A stretch of DNA of 64,000 nt, taken from Nymphaea colorata (taxonomy: Eukaryota; Streptophyta; Magnoliopsida; Nymphaeales; Nymphaeaceae). Under the pieces are notes generated by a model. The model was not told the DNA's origin and searched no databases. It saw only the letters and a list, made by a program, of their open reading frames with translations. The position numbers and the translations under genes were made by a program. Numbering within the stretch: position 1 is the first letter of the stretch; every line of letters begins with the position of its first letter. The stretch spans positions 29,019,026 through 29,083,025 of the forward strand of contig NC_045140.1 of NCBI RefSeq assembly GCF_008831285.2, written 5' to 3'. Positions 34,227-46,103 of this stretch are shown here, one piece after another.

Positions 34227-34315
34227 GTGGTGACCGACTTGATGGGAAAGGGTGCAGACTATTGCGTTCAGTGTGTGGGGCTTGCCTCCCTCATGTCGAT
34301 GCCTATAGAAAGTTG
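34227..34315 (+). pseudogene. Alcohol dehydrogenase-like exon fragment
   Basis: After an acceptor TATTGCAG the plus strand reads VVTDLMGKGADYCVQCVGLAS then LM. This resembles the segment of zinc-dependent medium-chain alcohol dehydrogenases that follows the NAD-binding fold (V-x-E-M-T-x-G-x-D-Y-x-F-E-C-x-G). No neighbouring ADH exon is visible, and the orientation is opposite to the other gene fragments. It is most likely an isolated pseudo-exon. Confidence 0.55.
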
Positions 34316-35120
34316 TCGTGTGCTACTCTTTCTCTCTCGCTTGCTGGCCTGTATAAAGACAAGCAAGCTGAAAACAACAAGCATGTCACAAGCAACTGCA
34401 CTACCTAGTGCTAATTTATCAACATGTAAGCATCAGTTTTTTGAAGAATGGATGAGCGTGGTACTTACCATGCACAACCAAAGCAAACATGTTAGGCACG
34501 CCAGTAAAAAAAAATTGCTGCATCATGTAATCCAGAATCAGATCACACGTTAGAATTTCTCAATAAGAGAAATTCTATTTATTCGTTAAATAAGAAATGG
34601 GTGCTCTCATAAGTACATTGTTTAAATTGAAGCTAGTAATGTTTTCTCTTTCATCTGCAATACTTATAAGGTATTGAATAATTCATCATCTTTGAAGTAA
34701 AAATTGTTAACATGATTTTCTATCTGCACAACCAAGGCAAAACAGATTTTGGCCAAAAAAAAAAAGATTTTTGCTGTTTTTATTTTTATTTTTGACATGA
34801 TTTTGTGGATACTATATACTAGTCTATTTTGCACAAAAACTTATGCTTCACTATCCGTCTTATAGCTATGCCTTGCTTCACAAGCTTAGCGCATCGCTTC
34901 ACCTTGGCGCATTGGACAACATTGTATAATACTGTGAATTTCTGGCTAAAATTTGAAGTACAACCAAATCAATGAAATTGGGCAACTATCCAAAAAAATC
35001 TATGCACAGAAAGTGCATGGTAATACTAGTAAGACCTTGACAATAACTCAAATCCAAGCAAACAATTAAATACTAAAAGAACATAAGAAATTTACCTCTC
35101 CAAATTGTAGCAATAATAGA
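34316..35120. other. Gene-free stretch left of copia 1
   Basis: AT-rich DNA with no exon recognised. Near 34,850-34,920 there is a short GCTTCAC/GCGCAT-rich patch. The last bases (CAATAATAGA) abut the copia 1 LTR. No convincing target-site duplication pairs with the far side. Confidence 0.4.
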
Positions 35121-35347
35121 TGCACAAGAACCAAAGATCGAACACATATGTAACGTGGAAAAACCCACAACTAGAGGAAAAAAACCACGGGTAAGGTGGT
35201 TTGGTGCCCACTAGCCACGAGACCTCTCTCTCTCTTAGAAACTTCATTAACACACAAGATTAGGGTTTACAATAGTATAAGTATGCCCAAACTAGGACAC
35301 AATGGATCGGGTCCAGACCCAGACCCATACATCAAGATCCGTCAACA
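35121..35347 (-). repeat. 3' LTR of copia 1
   Basis: The plus strand runs TGCACAAGAACC...CCGTCAACA (227 bases) and matches the LTR at 25528-25751. A polypurine tract TTGAGGGGGAG (minus strand, 35348-35358) adjoins it. The polyprotein stop TGA is formed from the first LTR bases (GAG-TGT-TGA), so the pol frame ends inside the LTR. Confidence 0.85.
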
Positions 35348-37854
35348 CTCCCCCTCAAGGTGAGCATACATATCAAACATGCCCAACTTGGATACATTTC
35401 TCTCAAATGGAGTTACATGTAAAGCTTTAGTTAGAATATCAGCAGTTTGGTCTTCAGACTTCATGTATGGTAATGTTAACTCCCTGGCATCAATTCTTTC
35501 TCTGATGAAGTGACGGTCAATCTCAACATGCTTTGTTCGATCATGGAGCACTGGATTGTTAGCCAAGTTAATTGCAAACTTATTGTCACAATACATCCTC
35601 ATACAAAAATTCTCCATCCTTGCTATCGAGTTTGTGCCCAGCATCCAGAGGTGTAGAAGTTGGTCTGCATCCCAGTTTTCCTGTCTCCTTCAGTAAATCC
35701 AAGGCATACTTCCTTTGATTAAGCACAAGAGTTGTACCTGATCTGGCAATTTCAATACCAAAGAAATACTTCAGCTTGCCAAGATCCTTGAGATCAAATT
35801 CAACCGATAGTAAACCCTTTAATCTTGCTATCTCTCTTTCATCATCACCTGTAACAATCATATCATCAACATAAACCTTCTCCTTGATTAAGTCTGAGAC
35901 GTTCAAACCATGCTCGGGGAGACTGTTTGAGCCCATACAAAGCCTTCTTCAGTTTATAGCATTTGCCAAGTTTCTCGCATACACATATATACTTCCTCTT
36001 CGAGATCTCCGTTGAGAAAGACATTTTTAACATCGATTTGGCACATCTCCCAACCCTTCAGTACCGCCAAAGAAATAATAACTCTAACAGTCTTCATCTT
36101 CGCAACTGGGGCAAACGTCTCTAAGTAGTCGATCTCATATTTCTGACTGAACCCCTTGGCCACCAGACGTGCTTTGTACCTCTCAATGTTCCCATCTGAT
36201 TTGTACTTAATGATGTAGACCCACTTTGACCCCACCAAATGAGCTGCTTCAGGAATCTCTACCAGATTTCTGTCCAAGGCCTCCATCTCTTCTTGCATAG
36301 CATGAGTCCACCTGGGGTCACTCTGAGCCTCTGTAACAGTCCTGGGAATCACAGCCATAGACAAGGAGGATACAAAACATTTGTAGTCAGTGCTTAATCT
36401 AGAATAATATACAAAGTTACCAATAGGGTGTTGGGTACATGACCTGACACCCTTTCTCAGGGCAATGGGAAGATCGTCCTTTTCACTTTCTGTCTGACTT
36501 TCTCTCTCAACAGGTTGCTTCTGAGCATGACTTGGGTCATCTAAGGAAGAAGTAGGATTGGGATTCAGAGTGGGCTTCTCACTATCAATCACCTTGTCAG
36601 TACAAACTCTCCTCCTAGAATACACCTGCCCAAACAGACGATTGCATTCTTCCTTTGTCTCCATAGGACACTCTCTCTCCTTTCCCTGTTCATGTACTTC
36701 AATGGACGTCCCATCTTCTTCTTTTCCAAGCACATCGATAGATGTATTCTCTTCATGCCTGTAATCCAGAAAATCTATAAACTGAATGTCCTGACTTGGA
36801 GAATACTCTTCCTTAGACATTGACTTCTCCCCCTAAAGAGAATTCTCACCAAAATACGAGACATGTTCCAAGAATGTGACATCCTTGGTAATGTGAACAC
36901 GACCAGTGGGGGATCTAGACATTTATACCCCTTTTGAGTAGGAGAATACCCAAGAAATATTCCCTTAATTGATTTGGGGTCAAGTTTTTTTACATTCGGG
37001 CAGTGATTATGAATGAAACACACACATCCAAAGACCCGAGGAGGGAGGTGAAAAGGTTGGCTACTCTCTGGAAGCATTGAGTAGGGTGTACGACCATTTA
37101 GCACTCGATTAGGCATGCGATTAATCAAATGGGCACTAGTAATGACTGCATCTCCCCAATAATATTTTGAAAGATTCCTTTGGAACAGTAAAGCTCTAGT
37201 GACATTTAGTAACTGATGGTTTTTTCTCTCAACAACTCCATTTTGAGGAGTATAACTACATGATGTCTCATGAACAATCCCCCTCTTTCGAAGGAATTCC
37301 TCGACAGTGAGACACATATACTCACGAGCATTATCAGACCGAAATGTCATGACAGACTCACCATACTGGTTTTCCACTAGGAGGATGAAGGTTTCTATAA
37401 TATGAGGCACTTCGCCATGGTCTTTCAACAGATAAACAAAAGTACATCTGGAATAGTCATCTATGAAAGTCATAAAGTACTGAAAACCACCACGATAATG
37501 AATGTCTGAAGGCCCCCACAAATCAGAATGAATCAAGGAGAAAGCTTTATTAGCATGACTATTTGAAATTGGATATGAAGCTCTAACATGCTTCGCAAAC
37601 TGACACGCATTACAAGATCACATGGAAATGTTTAAACTGAAACATAATTCAGGGAACAATTGTTTCAAAATCCCAAAGGGGAGATGACCAAGGCGTTCAT
37701 GCCAATATAAAAATAACTGACGACACTCTTCCTTCTTCTTCTCTGTCCTGCTGACTACTGACATATGGGCTGTGGCAACGCGTATAGGAAGCCGATATAA
37801 CCCATCAGACACCAAACCAATCCCAATCTTCTTCCCTGTCACCAAGTCCTGCAA
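35342..37854 (-). pseudogene. Copia 1 integrase-RT-RNase H region, deleted and interrupted
   Basis: Minus strand. Integrase is recognisable from the pre-integrase finger (HERLGHLPFGILK, about 37,700), FIDDYSRCTF, FRSDNAREY and ERKNHQLL. RT is recognisable from [19 protein letters not shown] and VYVDDMIVTG (35,851-35,877). RNase H/C-terminus reads KHVEIDRHFIRERI and DILTKAL. Two internal deletions stand out against copia 2: about 75 bases before YVDDM, and about 450 bases between KLDSKDGEF and RMYCDNK that remove most of RNase H. An in-frame TAG at 36833-36835 lies between integrase and RT, at the same place as in copia 2. Integrase is also frameshifted. It cannot encode working enzymes. Confidence 0.88.
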
Positions 37855-39043
37855 AACACAACGTTTTCAAAAAATATAAGTTCACAGTTGAGTTCCTTGG
37901 TAATCTTGCTAACAGATAAAAGATTTAAGGGAAGATGGGGGAACATGCAATGCACCATGCACTAAAAAATTGTTCAACAAAGAAAGACTCCATTTTCCTG
38001 CCACAGAGGTAAAGGAGCCATCGGCAAGGGACATGCTTTCCTTCCTCGATGATAGCTTGTAGTCATGAAAGAGTTTGGGGTTGCCAGTCATGTGATGAGT
38101 GGCACCGCTATCAACAATCCACTCTCCCATGAAAGAAGTACCTTGTTCACCTGCAACAGCCATTGCCTGATTGACCTTCACCTCAGCTGACGTGTTTGCC
38201 TGACCAACATCAATCTGTCTCAAATATGCGTGCAACTCATGAATCTGTTCTGTAGAAATAGAAACTTTACCATCACTAGGATTACGTTTCTTGCAGTGAG
38301 TACATTTATGGGAAGAACGGGTAGTTCCCATAGAGACACGGCTAACAAAGGCAGACCGTTCACTGTGAGACATGGGATCCTCCTTTCTCCCACTTGTGAT
38401 CAGTCTCCTCTGCTCTTCAGCTTCAACACGAGAATAAACATCTTCAATACTGAATGATTCCTCAGAGTTAAGAATCTGACTCCTTATATTTTCAAACTCA
38501 TCGTTCATCCCACTCCTTGGCCATATACTACATCTGGTCTTGAGTAGAGCTCCATGTAAGATCAGAATGGTAGTCAAGATCCTTCCACTTAGATTTTAAT
38601 GCTGCGTAGAAATCTGCGACCAAGAGATCCCCTTGTCGCAGAGCATACACGTCCTTCACTAGTTGATATACATGAACTTTTCTTTTCTTTTGACCATACA
38701 TCTGTTTCAAAATAATCCACATATCCCTCGCAGTCTTCTTACGAAGAATGAGCGGTTGAATATCTGAAGACACTGAATTAACAATCCAAGTTTTTACTTG
38801 GTTGTCCTCAAGAAACCATGTATCCCAAGCCATACTATCCACAGCAGGTTCGACCTTCCTCCCATTCACATAGGCAATTCATCCTCGACCAGCGATCCCC
38901 ATAGTAATTGTAGTGGACCATCGTAGGTAATTCTCCTTGGTAAGCCGAATGGTGGTAACTTGAATCGGTACATTATCAGTTCTCACGGTCCCAACATCAG
39001 GCTGATCGGTATGGACTATGGAGGAGGAAGACGAGTCGGCCAT
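37855..39043 (-). pseudogene. Copia 1 Gag-protease region, broken
   Basis: Gag starts at the ATG at 39043 (same start context as the other copia copies). Recognisable parts are VNGRKVEPAVDSMAWDTWF, the Gag helix region ALKSKWKDLDYHSD, and the protease site EWIVDSGATHHMT (about 38,085-38,135). The zinc knuckle is cut after its first cysteine pair (KCTHCKK then unrelated RNPSDG): the H and last C found in copia 2 are deleted. Frameshifts split Gag near 38,540 and 38,875. Confidence 0.86.
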
Positions 39044-39643
39044 GATCACCAACTACAAACTGCTGACTATCAGAGACACACAACAGCGGCAACCCTTGAG
39101 AACAACACACCTTAGAGTCACCGATAGCACGGATCAAGTTAGGTGGCAGAGACGCTGGGATCTGGTCGGACGGCACTGGAGCCTGGTCCGACGATGCTGG
39201 AGCGATCAATGGCGCTGGGAAAGAAGGGTGAACGGCGCTGGAGCAGAACAACTGCACAACTAGGGCATGGGCGGCAAAGGGCAGCGGCAGAGGAGCAGCG
39301 ACGATAAATGGCAACGGCGGAGGAGCAGAGGGCAGTGGCAGATACGGGCGACGCAAAGGGTCTCAAGCGATGCAGCCGGGCGGCGACGGTGGCGGTGGCG
39401 GGCGACGATAGGAGCAGTGGCGGCAGCAGCAGGAAGTAGTTCAGGGTTGGAACTTCACATCCCTAAAAAAAAATTTCCAAAGATCACAAGGAACCAAAGA
39501 TTAGGGTTGCACAAGAACCAAAAATTTTTCCATGTTGCTCTGAATCTCTGATACTATAATTGTTTCAATGGTATAAGTATGCCCAAACTAGGACACAATT
39601 GATCGGGTCCAGGCCCAGACCCATACATCAAGATCCATCAACA
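39044..39643 (-). repeat. Copia 1 leader and truncated 5' LTR
   Basis: A GC-rich leader (about 39,240-39,430) is followed by a damaged LTR. Only its last ~75 bases (GGTATAAGTATGCCC...CCATCAACA, to 39643) are continuous, preceded by rearranged LTR scraps (GCACAAGAACC at about 39,511). The right flank CAAATAATCAAGCTCTC equals that of copia 3 at 25752. Confidence 0.75.
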
Positions 39644-39977
39644 CAAATAATCAAGCTCTCTTCTCCATTGAGAATTAACAGAACAAAATGCTATTAACCA
39701 AGAATAGCATGCAGCTGCAGGCCTCCTGAAGTATTTCTCATCTTGACAAACCCAGATATCGTTTCCATGTGGCTTTCCTTTTTAAAGTTAAAACTTTCTT
39801 AGGAAGCACCGAAGTTCAAAATAATCACAAAAGATGTCCATGATTGTTTAAGAATGCTTTTCAAAATAACAAATGTGAGGATAGGCTTTCCTTCACCAAG
39901 AAAAATAGTGCATGTTCAGGAAATCAAAACTGAATTTATCTTTTACAGAACAAAACGATTTTTCTGCATGGGGCCAC

Positions 39978-40092
39978 CTTCCCGATTTGATAAGCTATTG
40001 GATACCAAATTATCATCAGAATATGGACAAGCCCTACCAAAATTGGCACCCACAGCAAGTCCATATCTTGAACAGATGGCCTCTGGAATGAT
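39978..40092 (-). pseudogene. CNNM/DUF21 exon fragment, copy C
   Basis: One exon after GCAG, reading IIPEAICSRYGLAVGANF and, after the same frame slip as copy B, LMIIWYPIAYQIGK, followed by a GT donor. The shared slip shows that both copies derive from one already broken fragment. The two downstream exons of copy B are absent here, because the copy begins at 39705. Confidence 0.82.
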
Positions 40093-40219
40093 CTGCAAAA
40101 GTTTAATGTTGAAATCAGAAATTCACTCATCGACTAAGAGTAGCCTCTACTAATAGTAACATAGGAAGAATCTAAGAACTTAAAACCGCTTTTTCATAAG
40201 AAAGCAACCAATGACTTAC

Positions 40220-40708
40220 ATGCATGGAGGTGCGCCTTCTCCTTCTGGCTCTAGTTTCCTCCATTCGTAGGGCTTGGCAGCTGTATCTAAAGCCCATACA
40301 TTAGCCAAAGGACGCTCTCACGCTTTCCTAATGAATTTTAAAAAAGAAAATCAGCAAAACAATTAGCATCGACTCCGTAAACATTTCCAGCATATTTCAA
40401 AATGCAACACCAAAAATATTTAACATGTACAAAGAAAATTATAAGAAGAGATACCATCATTTCCACCAATAGCCAACAGAACTGCTGTCCAACTAGAGCC
40501 ATCACATGCCCATATCGAGGACTTGGGCCAGCACCTTGTACAACCACCCTAGAACACAAGTACAACCATTTTCATGAGCAAAGGCCTACATCCCAATGAG
40601 AATATATGCAGAAAATAAGGAATTACTTTAATTCAACGATCACCTGTGGCATCTAGGTCTTTGCTTTGTCACGTCAAGAACATGTAGATCCTCCGCAGAC
40701 AAGCCAGT
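40220..40708 (-). pseudogene. BSL1: BSL1-type kelch fragment, copy C
   Basis: The same three exons as copy B on the minus strand: about 40708-40644 (VLDVTKQRPRCH), 40548-40455 (VVVQGAGPSPRYGHVMALVG), and about 40318-40220 (RPLANVWALDTAAKPYEW, then RKLEPEGEGAPPCM). The last exon has no stop, unlike copy B. The middle exon has lost one base (QQF then a shifted frame) and the first has Trp to Cys. The copies decayed independently. The donor GTAAGT after exon c is intact. Confidence 0.83.
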
Positions 40709-40930
40709 TGGAAAAGAAATAAAATAATAAATAAATAAATAGGTAAGGTGAGAAACAACGAACACCACAACTAAGAAAGAGGCCAAAACGAGGAGTTTTG
40801 CTTTCCTCATTCAACAATGGGACAAAATGAAAAATCTAACGAAAGAGAATTAGCACAACAAAATGCTATTATTAACCAAGAACAAGAAAAGATTGGTGCG
40901 AAGAAGAGAAGAAGCATGACATTTTTAAAA

Positions 40931-40935
40931 GGCAC
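40931..40935. repeat. Target-site duplication of copia 2 (left)
   Basis: GGCAC is repeated at 46390-46394 on the other side of the element. In the uninterrupted copy B the site reads AACAGGCACGATTC, confirming the insertion point. Confidence 0.93.
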
Positions 40936-41175
40936 TATAGAATTAAAGTATGCACGAGAGTAGAAGAAAGCACACCAAGGTAACGTGGAAAACCCTCAAC
41001 ACGAGGGAAGAAAAACCACGGGTGAGGAGGTCTGACGCCCACTAGCAGCCAGACACTCTCTCTCTTAGAAACTTCATTAACACGAAGATTAGGGTTTACA
41101 GAGACATAAGTAGTCCTAATTAGGACAAACTGGATCGGGTACGGATCCGGACCCGTACAGAAAAACCCGTCAACA
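40936..41175 (-). repeat. 3' LTR of copia 2
   Basis: A 240-base LTR, on the plus strand TATAGAATTAAAG...CCCGTCAACA. The terminal TG has become TA. A polypurine tract (TTGAGGGGGAG on the minus strand) adjoins it at 41176-41186. The other LTR differs by only about two substitutions plus a tandem duplication and a CT-run change. Confidence 0.92.
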
Positions 41176-44100
41176 CTCCCCCTCAAGTTGGGCATACATA
41201 TCAAACATGCCCAACTTGGATACATTCCTCTCAAATGGAGTTACACTTAAGGCTTTGGTTAGAATATCAACAGTTTGATCTTCAGACTTCATGTATGGTA
41301 GCGTTAATTCCTTAGCATCAATTCTTTCTCTGATGAAATGACGGTCAATCTCCACATGCTTTGTTCAATCATGAAGAACTGGATTGTTAGCCAAGTTAAT
41401 TGCAGACTTATTATTGCAATACATCCTCATAGGCCCTTCAATCTCCATTCCAATATCTGTCAGTAAGATCTTCAGCCATAACAGTTCTGATACCCCCATA
41501 GCCACAACCCTATATTCAACCTCTGCACTTGAGCGGGAACACACATCTTGCCTCTTGCTTCTCCAAACAGTTAAATTCCCCCCCAAGTAGATGCAGTACC
41601 CTGAAGTAGATCTTCTGGTGTCAACACAGCCTGCCCAGTTTGCATCAGAATACCCTTCAACTTCAATAGATCTTTGTTGCACATATAGAAGTCCCTTCCC
41701 GGGATTCTTCTTCAAGTAGCACAGAATTCTATCTACAGCCTTCAAGTGCACATCTGTAGGTGCATGCATGAACTGGCTCATCACATTTACCGCAAAGGTG
41801 ATATCAGGTCTAGTCAGAGTGAGATAAATCAGTTTGCCAACTAGACGTTCATATCTCCCCTTAGCTTCTTCACACAACAGTTCTCCATCTTTGCTACCAA
41901 GTTTATGCCCAGCATCTATAGGAGTAGAGGCTGGTCTGCACCCCAGTTTTCCTGTCTTCTTCAGTAGATCCAAGGTATACTTCATTTGATTAAGTACAAG
42001 AGTTGTACCTGATCTAGCAATTTCAATACCAAGGAAATACTTCAGCTTACCAAGATCTTTTAGATCAAATTCAGTAGATAGTAAACCCTTTAATTTTGCT
42101 ATGTCTTCCTTATCATCACCCGTAACAATCATATCATCAACATAAACCAACAATAGAGTAACTTTACTCTCTATTCTCTTTATAAACAGTGTATGATCTC
42201 CATTTCCTTGTTTGTAGTCATGTTTCTTCATAACAAGTCTGAGCCATTCAAACCATGCTTGGGAGACTGTTTTAGCCCATACAAAGCTTTATTCTTATTT
42301 ACAACATTTTCCAGGTTTCTCAAAACCTGGTGGCATGCATATGTACACCTCCTCTTCGAGATCTCCATTGAGAAAGAAATTTTTCACATCAAGTTGGCAC
42401 ATCTCCCAACCCTTCAGCACCGCCAATGAAACAATAACTCTAATAGTTTTCATCTTTGCAACTGGAGCAAACGTCTCTAGGTAGTCGATCCCATATTTCT
42501 GACTAAACCCCTTGGCCACCAATCGTGCGTTGTACCTCTCAATGTTCCCATTTGGTTTGTACTTAATAGTGTAGACCCACTTGGACCCAACCAAATGGGC
42601 TGCTTCAGGAATATCAACCACCTCCCATGTCTGATTTCTGTCTAAGGCTTCCATCTCTTCTTTCATTGCATGAGACCACTTAGTGTCACCCTGACTTCTG
42701 TAGCATTCCTGGGGATCACAACCATAGCCAAGGAGGATACAAAGCATTTATAGTCAGTGCTCAATCTAGAATAAGATACGAAGTTACCAATGGGGTGCTG
42801 GGTACATGACCTGACACCCTTTCTCAAGGCAATGGGAAGATCCTCCTTTTCTTTATCAGTCTGAATTTCTCTTCCAACATCTTGCTTCTGAACACGACTT
42901 GGATCATCCAAGGAAGAAGTAAGATTGGGATTTGGTGTGACCTCCTCATCATTAATCACCTTGTCAGTACAAGCTCTTCTCCTGGAATACACCTGTCCAA
43001 ACATACGATTACCCTCTTCTTCTGTCACCATAGGATGCTCTCCCTCCTTCTCCTGTTCATGTACATCAGTAGTCGTCGCCTCTTCACCTTTGTCAAGTGC
43101 CTTGGCAGCAGTACTCTCTTCACGCCTGTAATCCATAAAGTCTGTAAACTGAATTTCCTGTATGGGAGAATACTCTTCCTTGGACATTAACTTCTCCCCC
43201 TAAAGAGGATTCTCACCAAAATAGGAGACATGTTCCAAGAATGTGACATCTTTGGTAACGTGAAGATGACTAGTGGTGGGATCTAGACATTTATACCCTT
43301 TTTGAGTGGAAGAATACCCAAGAAAGATGCCCTGAATAGATTTGGGATCAAGTTTTTTCACACTTGGGCTGTGGTTATGTATGAAACACACACAGCCAAA
43401 GACTCGAGGAAGAAGATGAAAAGGTTGACTACTCCCTGGAAGCATAGAGTGGGGAGTCCGACCCTTTAACACACGACTAGGCATGCGATTAATCAAGTAG
43501 ACACTAGTAAGGATAGCATCTCCCCAATAGTATTTTGGGAGATTTCTTTGGAACAATATGGCTCGGGTGACATTGAGCAATTGACGATTTTTCCTCTCAG
43601 CAACCCCATTTTGAGGGGGGGTATAACTACAGGATGTCTCATGCACAATCCCCCCCTCTTTCTAAAGAATTCTTCAACTGTCAGACACATATATTCACGA
43701 GCATTATCAGACCGAAATTTCTTGATAGAATTCCCATACTGGTTCTCCACTAGGAGGATGAAAGTTTCAATAATATGAGGCACCTCACTACGATCTTTCA
43801 TCAAATACACAAAGGTACATCTTGAATAGTCATCTATAAAAGTTATAAAGTATTGAAAACCACCACGAGAATGAATGCCCGAAGGCCCCCACACATCAAA
43901 ATGAACCAAGGAGAAAGCTTTATTAGAACGACTATTTGAAATTGGATAAGAAGGTCTAACATGCTTCGCAAACAGACACACATCACATGATAACATGGAA
44001 ATGTTTAAACTAGAACATAGTTCAGGGAACAAATGTTTCAAAATCCCAAATGGGAGATGACCAAGGCGTTCATGCCAAAATAAAAACAACTGACGACACT

Positions 44101-44221
44101 CTTCCTCCTTTTTCTCTGTCCTGCTGACTACTGACATGAGAGCTGTGGCAACGCGTATGGGAAGCCGATATAACCCATCAGACACCAAACCAATCCCAAT
44201 CCTCTTCCTTGTCACCAAGTC
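41170..44221 (-). pseudogene. Copia 2 integrase-RT-RNase H region, interrupted
   Basis: Minus strand. The pre-integrase finger (HERLGHLPFGILKH...CDVCLFAKH) and integrase core (VWGPSGI, FIDDYSRCTF, FRSDNAREY, NGVAERKNRQLL) are followed by RT ([29 protein letters not shown] at 42121-42148) and RNase H (SSAEVEYRVVAMG; KHVEIDRHFI-type tail ending LEGEC). Lesions: frameshift at a G-run at about 43,655, an in-frame TAG at 43200-43202 shared with copia 1, a frameshift near 42,700, stops near 42,290 in the ALYGLKQSP region, and a stop near 41,355. The polyprotein ends at TGA overlapping the 3' LTR start. The full set of domains is present, but none is continuously readable. Confidence 0.9.
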
Positions 44222-45526
44222 CTACAAAATACAATGTTTTTCAGAAAAGATAAGTTCACACTTCAGGTCCTTGGTAATCTTACTAACAGATAACAAATTT
44301 AAGGGAAGATGGGGAACATGTAAGGCATCATGAACTAAAAATTATTTAACAAGGAAAGACTCCCTTTCCCTGCCACAGAAGTAAAGGAACCATCGGCAAG
44401 GGACACACGTTCATTTTCCGAGGATAGCTTGTAGTCATGGAAAAGCTTGGGGTTGCCAGTCATGTGATGAGTGGCACCACTGTCAACAATCCATTCACCC
44501 ATATAAGAAGTACCTTCTGCCCCTGAAACGGCCAATGCCTGATTGATCTTCACCTCATCTTGTGTATCTGCCTGACCAACATCAATCTTGCTCAGATATG
44601 CACGCAGCTCACGAATCTGTTCTGCAGAAATAGAACCTTTTCCATCACTCAGACTTGTTGCAGACGATATAGGCTTCTTTCCACTAGAAGGCCTCCCTCT
44701 ACTATCCTTCTTCTCTGGATGCAGGTCCCAACAAAAATCTCTAGTATGCCCAACCTTTTTGCAATGTGTACACTTTCAGGAAGAACGAGGAGTTCCCACA
44801 AGGGCACGGCTAACATAGGCAGACTGTTCTTCCCCCTTTCGTCCACTAGAGAGCATCCTTCTTTGTTCTTCTGCTTCAACTCTGGAATAGACATCTTCAA
44901 TACTAAATGATTCGTCAGAGTTAAGAATCTGACTCCTTATATTTTCAAAATCATCATTCAGTCCAGATAAGAAAAGGAATACCCTGTTCTCCCATTTATC
45001 GGTCGGTCATATACTGCATTTGGTCATGAGGACACCTCCATGTAATATCAGAATGATAGTCAAGGTCCTCCCACTTCGATTTCAGTGCTGCATAAAAGTC
45101 TGCAACTGAGAGAACACCTTGTCGCAAGGAATATACATCCTTCATAAGTTGATACACACGAACTTTCCTTTTCTTTTGACCATACATCTGCTCCAAAATG
45201 ATCCACATATCCCTTGCAGTCTTCTTGCAAAGAATGAGGGGTTGGATATCAAGGGACACTCAATTAACAATCCAGGTTTTTACCTGGTTGACTTCAAGAA
45301 ACCATGAATCCCAAGCAATACTATCTACCGCAGGTTCAACCTTTCTCCCATTCACATAGGCAATGTGTCATCGCCCAGCAATCCCCATAGTAATTGCAGC
45401 AGACCATCGTGAATAGTTCTCCTTGGTAATTTGAATGGTAGTAACCTGAACCGGTACATGATCAGTCTGCGCAGACACAACATCAGGTAGGTTGGTATTG
45501 AGCGAAGAGGAAGACGAGTCAGCCAT
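44222..45526 (-). pseudogene. Copia 2 Gag-protease region, interrupted
   Basis: Gag begins at the ATG at 45526 (MADSSSSSLNTN). It contains the Gag helix region (ALKSKWEDLDYHSD), a complete CCHC zinc knuckle KCTHCKKVGHTRDFC (about 44,735-44,780) and the protease site EWIVDSGATHHMT (about 44,455-44,505). Stops interrupt it: a TGA in AGR-stop-HIAYV near 45,368, one near 45,260 and others near 45,000 and 44,900. Because the LTRs are nearly identical, many of these stops may predate the insertion. Confidence 0.87.
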
Positions 45527-46103
45527 GATCACAAATCAGAAGCGGCTGCCACGGGGTAGAGTGTTGTGGATCAACGGCGGAAGCGGCGTGAGCAACAGGA
45601 GCGGCGGGATGTGGTGGAAGCGGCAGAAGCAACAGCGTCGGGTGGCAGATCACTGACGGCAGCAGCAGAGAACGACGGTGGCGGCAGGGAGCAATGGATA
45701 GGGAGAATCCAGTGGAAGCAGATCACTGGACGAAACTGAGGGAACTGGTTGCCAGAAAAACAGAGGAGGAACGACGAAAAAAAGGAATGAACCAGTTCAG
45801 ACGAAACCTCACGGGAGATGGACGCTGACGGAGGCAGAGGCAGAGCGACGCTACCAGAGCGACGCTGGGTGGATCGTCGCTAAATGCGGGCGTCGGGCGA
45901 GGTGCAACAGCGCTGCACGCTGGACGCGGGGGTCAGGCGTAGGCCGAGGTGCACGCGGGAGAGGCTCCTGGTACGTGCGATGAACAGTGACAGGAGAGGC
46001 TCCTGGTGCGTGCATGATGAACAGTGCCGGGCGATGACTCCTCCAACACGAACCAAAATGAATAACCAACCAATAACGTCAGAACTTCACGGCTGTGATA
46101 CCA
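45527..46103 (-). other. Leader and primer site of copia 2
   Basis: Non-coding GC-rich leader. The primer site at about 46096-46103 reads TGGTATCA on the minus strand, directly after the LTR end, and is diverged beyond that (CAGCC). Two near-copies of a ~30-base block (GAGAGGCTCCTGGT...) occur at about 45,958 and 45,990. Confidence 0.7.

Larger units (their letters stand above)
39672..40935. repeat. Duplicated unit, copy C, left part (segments X and Y)
   Basis: From AGCATGCAGCTGCAGG (39705) this matches 29,706-30,927. It is preceded by a 35-base scrap (AATTAACAGAACAAAATGCT...) that elsewhere belongs to segment Y (30,845), so the left edge is rearranged. The copy stops at the copia 2 insertion and resumes at 46395. 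Confidence 0.85.

Noticed and set aside
35101-35120. Target-site duplication for copia 1
   Set aside because: The left flank CAATAATAGA and right flank CAAATAATC are similar but do not give a clean 5-base duplicate next to TG/CA ends.
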